In this document: positions 45,401 to 55,126 of the stretch, in pieces
Numbering within the stretch: the first letter of the stretch is position 1
How the letters are laid out: each line of letters begins with the position of its first letter
Source: Schistosoma mansoni
Lineage: Eukaryota; Platyhelminthes; Trematoda; Strigeidida; Schistosomatidae
Direction of reading: 5' to 3'
Length of the DNA: 64,000 nt
NCBI RefSeq assembly: GCF_000237925.1
Contig: NC_031495.1
Coordinates: 35,557,511 to 35,621,510 of the forward strand
Notes under the pieces: model-generated
Told to the model about the DNA's origin: nothing
Database searches by the model: none
The model's input: only the letters and a program-made list of their open reading frames with translations
Program-made: the position numbers and the translations under genes

Positions 45401-48400
45401 CCTTGTGGATCAGACTTTTAGGTCAAAGGCTCTGGGTGTGGCCCCCTAAGAAAACCACCTGCTTCAGTCTGGGCACCTGGGCAGTATCTCAGCCCTCACA
45501 CAAATCAAATGAGATTTGTGAGGCGCATATTTATCTGGTGCTTTTTGTACCAATATTTATGTGTTTAAATAATAATAAGTTATCACAGGACATGGGCGAA
45601 AATAAAACCTGTTGGTAATAATGTTGCAGTTTTCTAACATTATTCATTAAATAGTAATATGAGGTCTACTTTGATTGTAATTCATATGATTTTAAGTCTT
45701 ATTCTCTTATAATATTACCTATCGGCTTTACATATTTCTTGGTCATACACTACACTATGCGGTTGAGTAGCTTAAGGAGACTTGTGAAACAAATAATCCT
45801 AATTAAAAATTGTCGACTTATTAATAAAATTGATTGTTACAGTCCGTCATGCGAAACGTAGAATCTGGCAAATGTATCGGTTCGAGTTGATACATCAAAT
45901 CAGTACAGAGGGATGACAAAGTAGTGAAATTATTAACTATTAATAGTAGTAGGAAAGACTAGGAATACAATATATGATTCGCGAAGAAAATATGAAACTG
46001 TGGAATTTTTTTAATTACTGGTAAACTTATGACTTGGAAGAAAAAGAGTGCGTGCATGCAGGGCATTACAAACGACCTTGAGACGTGTTACTCAAACTTT
46101 CTAACCATTGGTTACGATAATCTCAGACCCCAACTATGTAGTCTACAACTACCTACACGACTCTGTTCAACAGTCGATTGGTTGTTATATACTAATACAC
46201 AGCATCTATTGATGTAAAATATTTATTTATTGATCCGGTAACTTTGATAGTGGAGTAAATTTAGGGACGAATAGTTAGATTTGTACTATGGGTTAGAAAG
46301 GAACTTCGTTTGAAAAAATTGTGAATGTTTAGTGTATTTTAAAGAAATTGGTTGTACAGGCAAGTCGAGGTGATAATGGGACCCACACTACAACCCCATA
46401 TTTGCGAGAAACATTTACAGATATACTGGAAATGACCAATAGAAAAATAAAACTGATATTATGGGTTTCTACTGGTGATACGCTATGGATTAATGGTTAA
46501 TGCCATTTCAAGATTCACAGAAATTCATTTTACTTAAGAAAGTAAACGGAACAGCTACATCTTATTTCATATTTATATGGAAAGTAAACAGGACAGGAGA
46601 CCAAAAGCTTTTCATCGGTGTATAGCACATACTTCCTCTTTGACCTTTTTTAATATAATTTTGTTATAGCAGTTTATAGCAAGTAAACATAAATTTTAGA
46701 CAACAGACCGCAGTTTTATACACTATCCAAAGTATCTCAGCCAGAGCAATCGGAAAGTATTACTAACTTTTAACTAAGAAATGCTTCAAAGCGATAAATA
46801 TAAATCTGATATTCATAATTCTTTAGTCTCCAAAAATAAGGATAGATGGTCAAGTGAGTTATTTTAATACTCGAAATCTGAAGTACGATGAGATTAAATC
46901 TCGATTTGAACTCACCAACAGGCACTGATATTATTTGTTCTAATAGAGGATTATAGTAATTCACTACTCGAAGCAAGAAACGAAACTTCAGACGTAGACG
47001 ACTTGGTCTCCATTTTTTAACTTCCTTACAATGCCGTATCGAATAATAATTTCCATATGGAAGGAAAGTACAAGACATATTAATAACAATATCATCATTC
47101 AGTTGACGATAAGCCATTTCACATCTGAAACAAGGACTCCGCTTGAATCTCGCATTCCGAATAAGGCCTCGCAAGCATCGGGTAGAATACCCTAACGTTT
47201 CTCTATCTAAATGACGAGGTGACTTACGAACAACCCATAAGACCCTAAAGCCTTTAGTAGCAACAACCTAACAGCTACTCACAGTTCTAAGGTTGCTGCT
47301 AATTGTGACTCCTAGATCTTTATAATCCGTGACTTTAGGTAATACCAATTCACTTATTATGTAGTTATGTAAATTGTCGCAATTATTAATTTACATCACT
47401 ACACTTGCTAGAATTAATTTCTAATGACAATCTATTCATACACCTCACCAGTGAATTCAAGCCTTATTGTAATATTAATCTATGAGACATGCATTGTACG
47501 GGTCTCCAAATCTTAGTATCATCAGCAAAGAGTAGAATGGAAGACTTTGAGACAGTTGATAAATCATTTACATAAAGTAAGAAAAGAGGAAGAACCAAAT
47601 TTGTTTTGTAATGCTCCGTTTCTGGTTGATTCTTACACCAGAATTTTGCGTATTTTTGTTTTTTTTTTCAGTCTGTTAAATTTTACACTATTTTATTCTC
47701 CGAGGTTCCTTACTACATAGAAAATTTTGTGTAAATTTTGTATAATGGTCAGATGCAATAAAACGTAGATGGCTTAATTCTTTCTTCCCTGCTAGGGAGA
47801 TAATGTAGTGTGATCGATGTAGCAGTAGTAGTTATTTCACATCATGATTGGAATTCACTGCCCTTTTCAAAACGCACGCAGTCCTAACTGCCAAGGGACT
47901 GGAAAAACGCAACTATCAGTTGGGTTTATAAAGCGGGGGGCAGACAATTAGTAACTACCGACCTATTGGTTTAACCAGTGAAGTTGAACTGATGTTAAAT
48001 GCTGTTCAGGTGGCCACCATAAGCCATGTGGAGGGAAATGATCTTTTAATCAGGGAACATGGTTTTAGGAAAGGCTTAACGTGCTTGGCAAATCTTATTG
48101 CAAGAAAAGACTGGGCTCCAATAAAAGATGGAAGTGTTCCAGTAGAGGACGAAAAGCGAATGTCTGGCGCTTTAACCGGGCCAGTGGACACGGGAAGTCC
48201 ATCTAGGGGAATTGGAAAACCCTGATTTCAAACCAATGGTGTATATGGGCTCCAGTATCCTGAGGGAACAAATGGTGTATGAATCAATCGTTGGTCACCG
48301 GCTACAATGGGACTGCATCTCCTTACGATGCTACACTGCCTTGTGGATCAGATCCAATCGGCCGACAGTCATCCTGTAATCGATTGTATGTCAATATTAG

Positions 48401-48815
48401 TTATTGAGAACCGAATTAAGAAAAAACTGTTAAATATAACTGTAACTATGGTAACAATACGAAGTAATATTTTAGGGTAACGATGAAGTCATAAGAAATA
48501 TTAACTTACTTGTACTCCGTACTGACGATAGTTTAATTTGTTAAACAAGGTTTCCGGACCACGCCAGTCAATTTTTTGTCTTGTATATTTAGGTGGCTTA
48601 GTACCAGTTGTTAGCTGAGGCTGTCGATTGACAGCAGATAAACGCCTTCTATCAGGAGGAAACTCCAGGTCACTAAGTTCTCCTGTCACTTGAGGATAGA
48701 TATTTGGATAATATTCTGAATAAGGCAAACAGGTGTTGACATTCCTCACACTCTCTAAATTCACCCCGATAGGACATCCTCGTCCCAACAATGTACGTAC
48801 ATAGTTCCCGAGCAT
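39100..48815 (-). CDS. MRPL16: Mitochondrial ribosomal protein L16 (three exons)
   Basis: Joining 48815-48510, 41624-41462 and 39401-39100 gives a 771-base reading frame, 256 residues plus stop, close to the ~250 of animal MRPL16. Splice phases fit exactly (0, then 1). The protein is the mitochondrial uL16 of the large ribosomal subunit, at the peptidyl-transferase centre and tRNA path. Supporting motifs are [18 protein letters not shown], then [25 protein letters not shown], then [18 protein letters not shown] and [12 protein letters not shown]. Intron 1 (6.9 kb) is packed with LINE-2, CR1 and R copies. Intron 2 (2.1 kb) holds an RTE copy. The reading frame is intact despite this load. Confidence 0.88.
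39735..41205 (-). mobile_element. RTE LINE fragment in MRPL16 intron 2
   Basis: On minus it runs from YRKKHHKE and [13 protein letters not shown] (linker) through KSRKAAG, the RT fingers, [29 protein letters not shown] and [14 protein letters not shown] to [13 protein letters not shown] and stops at [10 protein letters not shown]. Both ends are missing, including the 3' tail, as in the copy at 23.2 kb. Frame changes occur near 40260 and 40600. It is in the same orientation as MRPL16, so it is transcribed with it. Confidence 0.85.
41206..41461. other. MRPL16 intron 2, 5' part
   Basis: Unique intronic sequence between the RTE copy and exon 2; no other feature seen. Confidence 0.5.
41462..41624 (-). 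CDS. MRPL16: MRPL16 exon 2
   Basis: A 163-base exon with acceptor cattttctag and donor GTATAT. It reads [20 protein letters not shown], then [17 protein letters not shown] and [13 protein letters not shown], the central uL16 region that in bacteria contacts 23S rRNA. The Arg/Lys/Gly-rich end joins exon 3 in phase. Confidence 0.88.
41826..42296 (-). mobile_element. LINE-2 3' end, minus
   Basis: On minus it starts 'tttatggtgtaggag', continues [17 protein letters not shown] and [15 protein letters not shown], then 3' UTR, and ends 'ctgactgactgacttactt', the LINE-2 tail. It nearly matches the insert at 44877-45346. Confidence 0.8.
42331..43700 (+). mobile_element. LINE-2 5' end with endonuclease, internally deleted
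   Basis: The head 'gcccccaaatgccctggtac' (42332) and a GGGAGAG/CTCTCC hairpin are followed by the endonuclease frame and then, without the RT, by the C-terminal piece [20 protein letters not shown] at 43590-43660. So the element kept both ends and lost the middle. It lies inside MRPL16 intron 1, opposite to the gene. Confidence 0.8.
42438..43556 (+). CDS. APE-type endonuclease of LINE-2
   Basis: A 372-codon frame. [34 protein letters not shown] and [14 protein letters not shown] are the conserved blocks of APE-like LINE endonucleases, including the GDxN, QIDH and SDH catalytic motifs. The rest is the linker up to LRKDREA. This enzyme domain looks intact, although the RT that should follow is deleted. 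The true start may lie further upstream. Confidence 0.85.
   Translation: MQIRQQIGLAMSLEGLNVDVCCLSETRIQDSSEVLQIRSPSVASKSLFHVRLSGDPVASSPGLAGVGVALSARVEAALIDWIPINSRLCAVRLESSIKVRRNRRENQCLFVISAYAPTDCSPDAIKDEFYHQLTVLQKARSTDIVVLAGDLNEQVGRLGTEESRLGGRWGLVGLRTDNGDRLLQLCTDHNLFLASTNFRHSHRWCATWRPRSVSQAWTQIDHIAISYRWRGCVQDCRFFWSTYLESDHALVCANLTLLFSGRRIDRHQRIDVSKLVATSVASKYRAELAYRLATIPPKSIDEHWLHLHDAMKMESKAACGFAKRPAYKHWVFSGSLQLMEARRSTPGDREYDHKRRLLRSEIGQSLRKDREA
43721..44215 (-). mobile_element. LINE-2 copy with internal RT deletion, minus
   Basis: On minus: [55 protein letters not shown], then a jump over the RT core to [38 protein letters not shown] and [12 protein letters not shown]. It ends 20 bases from the preceding LINE-2 remnant. 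Confidence 0.75.
44216..44563. other. MRPL16 intron 1 unique stretch
   Basis: No exon or repeat recognised. Confidence 0.4.
44564..45587 (+). mobile_element. Retroposon R, copy 1, with target-site duplication
   Basis: The element starts ggcccccaaatgccctggta, ends 'tgtttaaataataat' and is flanked by 11-bp direct repeats aagttatcaca (44564-44574, 45577-45587). Without the nested LINE-2 insert it is ~530 bp. It has no coding capacity, a GAGAG-hairpin near its head and an A/T-rich end, so it looks like a non-autonomous retroposon. Its first ~60 bases equal the head of the LINE-2 copy at 42331. Confidence 0.75.
44877..45346 (+). mobile_element. LINE-2 3' end nested in retroposon R
   Basis: A 470-bp 5'-truncated LINE-2 ([19 protein letters not shown] through IHSLCSPKF and 3' UTR, tail 'ctgactgactga') is flanked by ctattgttggtc at 44865-44876 and 45347-45358. 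Retroposon R resumes seamlessly after it. This is a clean target-primed insertion and dates LINE-2 activity after R. Confidence 0.85.
45588..46049. other. MRPL16 intron 1 unique stretch
   Basis: AT-rich, no feature supported. Confidence 0.4.
46050..46180 (-). mobile_element. Small LINE-2 C-terminal fragment
   Basis: On minus it reads [20 protein letters not shown] and SNTSQGRL, matching the LINE-2 C-terminus. Both ends are missing. Confidence 0.6.
46181..46759. other. MRPL16 intron 1 unique stretch
   Basis: No feature recognised. Confidence 0.4.
46760..47640 (-). mobile_element. CR1-like LINE, RT palm to C-terminus, decayed
   Basis: On minus: [19 protein letters not shown] near 47530-47480 (palm motif C is FADD, one base-change state), a decayed thumb, then an open 134-codon end with [20 protein letters not shown] and [10 protein letters not shown], the pattern of CR1 elements (R....R...WN.LP..V..). 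Several frame breaks. Same strand as MRPL16. Confidence 0.65.
47641..47879. other. MRPL16 intron 1 unique stretch
   Basis: Nothing supported. Confidence 0.4.
47880..48125 (+). mobile_element. CR1-like LINE RT finger fragment
   Basis: Frames read [20 protein letters not shown], then [18 protein letters not shown] and [18 protein letters not shown], the N-terminal RT block of CR1/jockey-type elements (LP..WK.A.V.P.YK.G.....NYRP). Confidence 0.7.
48137..48355 (+). mobile_element. Retroposon R, partial copy 2
   Basis: It matches the middle of R from 'gaggacgaaaagcgaatgtc' to 'ccttgtggatcagat'. Head and tail are missing. Confidence 0.8.
48510..48815 (-). CDS. MRPL16: MRPL16 exon 1 (N-terminus)
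   Basis: The first ATG of the frame is at 48815 ([20 protein letters not shown]); the N-terminal Arg-containing, acid-poor run fits a mitochondrial targeting peptide. [20 protein letters not shown] and YRQYGVQ at the end match the family, then canonical donor GTAAGT. The frame is open further upstream without another ATG, so 48815 is the likely start. Confidence 0.82.
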
Positions 48816-48960
48816 CGTATCGGGTTGCTTGAAATTGTACGCAAACAATCGGTTTTATGACTGCGTTCAATGGATCACCAATACTCTTTAGTATTCAGTT
48901 TTAAGTGACAAGAACAGCTAATGTGTTGGTCGATGTAGGTATTTCTTTTAGGAAACAGGA

Positions 48961-49013
48961 TCATAGACTGTTCGAACGTTGTGTAGTGGTTAATAAATCC
49001 CTAAAATCAATAG
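48961..49013 (-). CDS. Possible last exon of a small gene upstream of MRPL16
   Basis: Following acceptor ttacagag, two bases complete a GCT codon and the frame reads IDFRDLLTTTQRSNSL then stop. Phase fits the exon at 49067-49138. The stop lies ~145 bp before the MRPL16 ATG on the same strand. Confidence 0.4.
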
Positions 49014-49066
49014 CTCTGTAAGTCTTCAACATTTTATGCTGGCCACACTAGTGTCAATGAACTTAC

Positions 49067-49138
49067 CTAGCTGAAGCGTTCGGTCATACATCCGCATCAG
49101 ATCACGAGTGAGTACGCCATGCTTCACTTCTCCTACAA
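49067..49138 (-). CDS. Possible internal exon of a small gene upstream of MRPL16
   Basis: Acceptor gactagcag and canonical donor GTAAGT bound 72 bases reading VGEVKHGVLTRDLMRMYDRT and LQL. The product is not recognised and upstream exons were not found; a CR1 insertion begins on the other side at about 49.3 kb. Confidence 0.45.
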
Positions 49139-49289
49139 CTGCTAGTCAACTTAGATTAGTCACTGACGCGCGCTATTAAAAAAGGACAGTGGTATTGTTT
49201 CTCGTTAAATTCACAGTTTTCATCGTAAACTACGCATTAAAACTGCTGTTTCACTTTGAATGAATTTATTTCAGTTAAAGTGATACTGT

Positions 49290-51700
49290 ATTTGTGTGTT
49301 TTGACCTTGCTTTTGTGTATTTACTGCATCAAAGCATCCTTGGTCGACTTTGGCTTGATTTATTTGATCAAGGTTTGAGATTTGTCTTACACATCCATTT
49401 TGTCTACAATTTTGGTCAATTTTTAAGATGGTCGGCTCTGCTCACAAGTGTGAACAGCCATATTTCTTATTCCCTGTGGAAGAAGGAATGCAATGTGATG
49501 AGTGTAGGATGTGGTTCCATAAAATGTGCACCCGCTTAAGTCCCACTGCCTACGAAAGGTGCTTAAAGCCTGATTCTCATTGACTCGGTATGTTTTGTTG
49601 TTCAAGCGAAACATTACTCATTCAAGAGGTAATTAGCCCTCTGGTGTTGGCTAACAAAAACGTTGACGGGGGCTGTACGGGTAACATGGGTACTGATAAC
49701 GAAGAATGTGTCAGTATCGTAAATGTTGTCACGGCACGTGCCAGACACCCAACTGTGCAACATGAAATAGAGCTTTCTACCCCGAAACAATTGAGCGATA
49801 CATCATTAGATATTGGTGGCCAAGTTGCTACAGTAGCGACTGATGGGAGATGGATGACGCGAAAACGTAGAAGTGAAGGAAAGATAGCCCCAAAAGCACC
49901 CGTTTACTTGAAACGTCGTTGTTGGACTCATATTCTGCGTGTCACATTACTCCGCTAAAGTCCGAAAGTAAGACAATATTAGGCACTATCGTATGTGGGA
50001 AAAGTATGGCTTGATCAAACATCGTTGTGAGTCATTCGCTCGACTCACACGACACTGTTACAAGGAAAGCTAACGGTAAGATATCAGTAGTTAGCAGGCA
50101 GGGTCTGATATCACAGTCTAAAGCCATGAACACGACTTTTAAAAAAGTTAAACACGTTCCTAGTTTAATTATTTAGAATCTAGAAGAGTCGAAAGACAAT
50201 GACCCTTCTAAAAGACACCCACACGATCTGCAGTTAGTGATATCTGTCATCAGAAATGTACTGTCTAAAGAAGTTTCAGGGGTACATATCACGAAAATAA
50301 CAAGACGCGGTAAATGTGTTGGAGGCGAGACCCAAACCTTGTAAGATACCGGACCTCAATGGGTTACATCCACGTTTGCTGTCATCGCTTGAGGACATTA
50401 TTTCCAGACCGCTCGCAACGATCTTCAACATATCCCTTTCACCCTCTCAGCTCCCCAGAGATTGGAAAGACGCTATAGTCAGTCCTATATTTAAGGATGG
50501 TTAGAGATTGATTGCATCTAACTACCGGCCTGTCAGCCTAACCGGCATGGTCGTTAAGTTACTTTAAAAGATAATTCGGGTTAAGTTACTAGGTAGCATA
50601 GATTCGTACAGTCTGTTAAACCCGAGCAACATGGATTTCGTAACAAGCGTTCACGCTTGACAAAGCGTTTGACAAGGTTTCACATTTAGGTCTTATGCAG
50701 AAGCCCTCGAGCTTTAGAATAACAGGTGCTATACAGGAATGGGTAGGAGACTTCTTGTGTGACCACAGATAGAGAGTGAGGGTCAGTAGAACGCTACCCG
50801 AGCGGAAGTCGGTCAAAAGTGATGTACCACAAGGCACCACCTTATGTCCCCTACCTTTCCTTCTCTATCTTAGTGAATTACCACTATTGCTTAAGTTGTC
50901 GACATTATTGTTTGCGGGTGGTGTTAAAATCTAAAGGACAATAAGAAGTGAGGCTGATCGTTTTCATCTTCAAGTTGACTTAGACAAATTGGTTAGATGG
51001 GCTTGTCTTTGGGGCTTAGAAGCTAATTCCAGGAAGTGTACTCATGCAGATCGGACACGGTAATAGTTACCATTATACCATAAATGGTACATCTCTTCCA
51101 CACGTTCAAGAACATAAAGACTTAGGAGTAATAATAAGTCACGACTTGAAAACAACTACGCATTGCAACGCAACTGCTCCCAAAGGTTATTGTGAGCTAT
51201 GGTCACTTCTCCAAGCATTCAAATGCTTTGAAGTGATGTTTTGAGTTTTATATCCCACCTACGTATGACCATACTTAGAGTGCTGTATCCAAACAGCTAG
51301 CCCATATCTGATAAACGACACTAACCCGCTTGAGTGTGTCCAGCATGTGCGGGAGAAATTAGTGAAGAATCTTTCTAAACTCCCTCAAGATGAGCATTTA
51401 AAACGCCTAAACCTTTTCCCCTTGTCGTTTCGTAGGACGCAAGGTGACCATATACTGGCATTTCGTATCCTTAATTATGATTTGAGTGTTAATATGTCTT
51501 ATCTTTTTGCTCCCTCCAGCACTGATAATCTCCGAGGTCATAGCAAGAAGGTTCACAAACAGCGATCTAATAAACTAAAGGTGGGGTCCCGTTTTTCTCA
51601 TCGAGTGGTCAATGGCAGGAACTCCCTACCCAAACAAGTGGTATCAGCCCCATCATTGAACATTTTCAAGGAGAACCTGGACCTTCACTAGAAGGAAATC
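49290..51700 (+). mobile_element. CR1-like LINE, ORF1 and RT, endonuclease deleted
   Basis: ORF1 (49428-49958) is followed directly by the RT, starting near LNGLHPRLLSSLEDI (50355) and LPRDWKDAIVSPIFKDG (50450). Then come decayed palm motifs (DKAFDKVSHLGL near 50665, LLFAGGVKI for motif C near 50905), an intact VDLDKLVRWACLWGLEA thumb start, and the closing 114-codon stretch 51347-51691 ending VVSAPSLNIFKENLDLH. About 2 kb of endonuclease coding is absent. Motif C FAGG lacks both catalytic Asp residues. Confidence 0.8.
49428..49958 (+). CDS. CR1-like ORF1 with PHD-type zinc finger
   Basis: The frame MVGSAHKCEQPYFLF, then GMQCDECRMWFHKMCTRLSP has the C-x2-C, W-F-H-x2-C spacing of a PHD finger, as found in ORF1 of CR1-group LINEs. 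A TGA at 49581, where the PHD consensus expects Trp, interrupts it; beyond, the same frame stays open to 49958 with FCCSSE supplying the last Cys pair and a basic TRKRRSEGK segment. ORF1 proteins bind the element's RNA or chromatin. Confidence 0.7.
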
Positions 51701-51975
51701 TATCAGGATTAACACAGGTTCACCAACCTACTATCCTTATTACTGAAGACTTCTCAATATATGGACACTGTCAAATATATCTTCGAGCCTCTTCGCTACT
51801 GACTTCTGATTTCACTGGGTTGATACGTTACGATTATAAAAAGTGTTACTGGTCAAGGTGTTGTCAAACTCCAGATACTTGTAGCATCTTTAGTGGTGAG
51901 CCCGACGTTATATGGTACACCTATTCATAGGTTGAGTCCGTTCCTTTTTGGAACTTTATATATCAACTTTTCACT
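51701..51975. other. CR1-like 3' UTR or flank
   Basis: Follows the CR1 stop without a recognisable tail; no other feature. Confidence 0.4.
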
Positions 51976-51984
51976 TTAAGTTTT

Positions 51985-52300
51985 ATATATTGTGATACAT
52001 ACTTCATATTCATCATAGCTGAACAGACTCCTAAATTTGTGGTGGTCGATATTCAATATTATCTCTAAGCTTCGTGTATTTTCAACCTGACAACCGTTAT
52101 TCGATAAAGCCCCAACGGTGTTTAAATCAGAAGGCGAATACGAAGTGTTGAATGTGTTTATTATTGGACCAAGCACAGATATCCCAAATTACAGGCACGT
52201 TAAGCAAGTATGAAAGAGTAGTGCCGTAAAGAAGGCGAGTGAGCGTGAGAGTCAAATGAGCGAGCGATCAGTTGATCGAGTCAGCGAGTAAGCTAGTACA
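51985..52300 (-). mobile_element. Solo LTR-like relic, family B
   Basis: On minus it aligns with 61545-61795 on plus: repeated 'gctcactcgc' words, 'ttacggcactactctttcat', 'ggatatctgtgcttgg', an AATAAAC signal, 'caacacttcgtatt' and an end with 'atcgaccaccacaaa'. The arrangement (poly(A) signal inside, no coding between copies) suggests an LTR with part of its leader. Old and broken; family not certain. Confidence 0.5.
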
Positions 52301-53822
52301 GCACAGTGAACAGGATTAAGTTGTTGATGTGTCCGATTACTTCACTCCCTATCCTTAGTTCATGTGTTGACGCAGGCCGGTCCTGAAGCAACGATTCGCA
52401 TTGGAAAGGAGAGAACCGCATCCCAAACATCCTGTCATTCTTGCTCAAAAAACTAACAAAAGACAAAAGCATTTTGTCAGCGTCTTCACTAAATAGGACT
52501 ATGTTATCTGTGTATTCTAAGTCGATAAGTGGACTTCCTAGTAGGAGATCAATTCCTAAAAATTCAGTCGACGAGAGCGTTATTCCCAGCAGTAGGTTTA
52601 TGATGAAGTTAAACAAACAATGGAGATAGTGGACAGCCTTACCGGACACCACTTGAGGTTGTAAAATCAGATGATAACTTTCCATAAGCTCTGACTTGAC
52701 TGGTAGTGTTCGAGTAAACGGCCTTTACAAGGTTTACGTGCTTCTGAAGTACACCTTTCAATAACAGACACTGCCGCAGAATCTCTTGGTCTACAGAGTC
52801 GAATACTGCTTTCAAGTCAAGAAAAACTATCATTGTCGGACGCTGATAAACATGTCTGTGTTATAAAACCAGACGAATAGTGAATATATGGTCGATACAG
52901 CCACGACCAGGTCTGAAGCCAGCCTGATTTTCTCGTGTTTGCAATTCACGAGTCTTAGTTAGGCGCTCGATAATTATTAAGGCTAGTGTTTTAGATGCTA
53001 TATTAGTCAAACTAATCCCTCTATGGTTATCACAGGATGATTTCGACCCCTTATTATATATAGGGACAATCAGAGATTGTGACTAGTCGAATGGGATTAC
53101 ATCCAACTCCCAGATTTTATCCAGAATATTAGTCAACCTAGTTGCTAAAATTGGACCACCATATTTAAAGACCTCTGGAGCCAATCCATCAGGACCGACT
53201 GCTCTTCCTCGTTTCAGAATAGCCATAGCCTTTTGAGCTTCAACTAGAGTCGGGGGAGCTACTTCAATGTTCCATCCAGACTGTTTGGGAATGGTGGGTA
53301 ACTGCAGAGTAGCTGAAGGCCAGCTAAGCTGTTCTTCAAAGTGTTCCACCTATCGTTCTAAACGTCTGGGCTGAGAGCGGATAAGAGTCTCATCTTTCTC
53401 CGAGATTGTCTCGCTTATTCATTCCGGTTTCTCTTATCAGTCTGAAGAGTTGTTTGGTGTTGCCTACAGCCACTGTATTTTCCATTTCTTTGCTTTTGTT
53501 GCCCACCACTGCTCTTGATCGTTCCGTAGAGTTTTTGTTAACATAGAACTGATTTGCTTTCGATCTTCATTGTGTTCAGAGCCTGATGGGATGAATTTAC
53601 GTGAATCCATCAGTGTAATAGACTTGGAAGAAATCCACTGGTTTTTCGTAGCCCTTTGGTTTAAATCACTAATAGATGTTACTACTGTTTCCACAGCCGC
53701 TTGTATATCGTTCCAAGCAACATCTGGTTCAGCCTCGTTTACAGAACTGCCTAGATGTGAATTCAATTGTTCCTGAAACTCACTTTTGGCTTTCTCTCCT
53801 CTCAGTTCAATTCTAATGGGTC

Positions 53823-55050
53823 TGTAACAGCTCAGGTTGGTTGGTTAAGAGTTGACCCCAAACAACCAAGCATATGCTAAAACAGTATTGCTTCAATATA
53901 TCTTGCATACCTAAATCAAACCAGAAAAGGGTATTTGACACAACTGTACTTGATCCGCATACTCCACACAATTTTTTTGCTTCTTAATCGTATATTCCTT
54001 TCCGTTTTGTGGATTACTCTGATGCACCCTTGGTTACGCACCTAGTTGTCAAAGGCGGTCATCACTGGCTCAAGGTCATGCATTTGATCGATTTTGTTAA
54101 AGAGTCCAACTTCTAGCAAGTTCACCCTTTTACATATATGCATTACAAAAGAGTTTTTTTTTGTTGTTTTCATGGTTCTTCGTGCACAAGATATCTACAC
54201 TATGTCTATTTCCTTCCAGAATACCAATCCGTTCTGGAGGCCAGGCACTTACATGAACCGAACAATTATCAAATGCATTTATGTATTTCCATTTTGTATC
54301 TTATTATTTTATGCAGGCAGTGGAGCAGTTCTTCAGGTTTGCTTGATTTTCACCATTACCTTTGGAGTAGACTCTTCTTTACTTTTTACTTGAGGGCGAC
54401 TCAAGAGGCAGGTGAGTAAACACCTGATAGCCGGTCTGAGCATGAGAAAATCGTACCTCACCAACATGGTGTTGGGTAGCCCGCTCGCGGCACTTCCTCA
54501 GATATTCTTATTCCACATTCTCACACTTTCTCTTGAAAGCACGCAGCAAACCGTCAGCGATAATTGTAGAAAAGATCACATGCTACAAAATAAGATGACA
54601 AGCTAGTAAATGAAGAGACATCCATGGACTATCGTTGAAAGCGTTAGTCGTAACTGATTGTAACTCAAATAGTGAGCGAGTTGATAATTTCGCCTTGGGA
54701 TGAGAAATAGAACTAAGGTGTTTTCGATAGATAGGTTAATCGAACCGACGTTCCTACGGAAGTCGATTCTAGGGGGAAGCTAATGTAACAGCTCAGGTTG
54801 GTTGGTTAAGAGTTGACCCCAAACAACCAAGCATATGCTAAAACAGTATTGTTCAAGTATTCATTCACTTCCTTACTTTTTGTAAGCGTTATATTCCCTA
54901 TTATCTTACATTGAATGTTGAGAGCCTTTGTTTGTCTGAACAGATAATCCCACGCTCCACTGTGACTGCGCGAAGATCGAAATAAAGACCTATTCACTAC
55001 TTCTCTGGTTTCTTCTATCAATAGCACGAGGGTTACCTTAAGGCACGAAA
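53823..55050. mobile_element. Unclassified insertion with 68-bp identical direct repeats
   Basis: This segment interrupts LINE-2 between GRRKT and RPIRIEL. Identical 68-bp repeats starting tgtaacagctcaggttggtt lie at 53823-53890 and 54784-54851, one at the insertion edge and one internal, with ~890 bp between. The repeats could be termini of a small non-autonomous element or a local duplication. No family is named. Confidence 0.5.
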
Positions 55051-55126
55051 GGTCTTCTTACTATGGTTTTTCTGCGTCCGGTGAGGCACAAGCCAAGGCG
55101 TGCTCATATTAAAGCATGATCAGAGT

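Noticed and set aside
48816-48848. Upstream non-ATG start for MRPL16
   Set aside because: The frame is open to 48848 and beyond, but the first ATG at 48815 gives a normal targeting-type N-terminus and family length.
54094-54419. Protein encoded in the insertion between the 68-bp repeats
   Set aside because: Two overlapping frames are open but neither shows motifs, and nothing favours one over the other.
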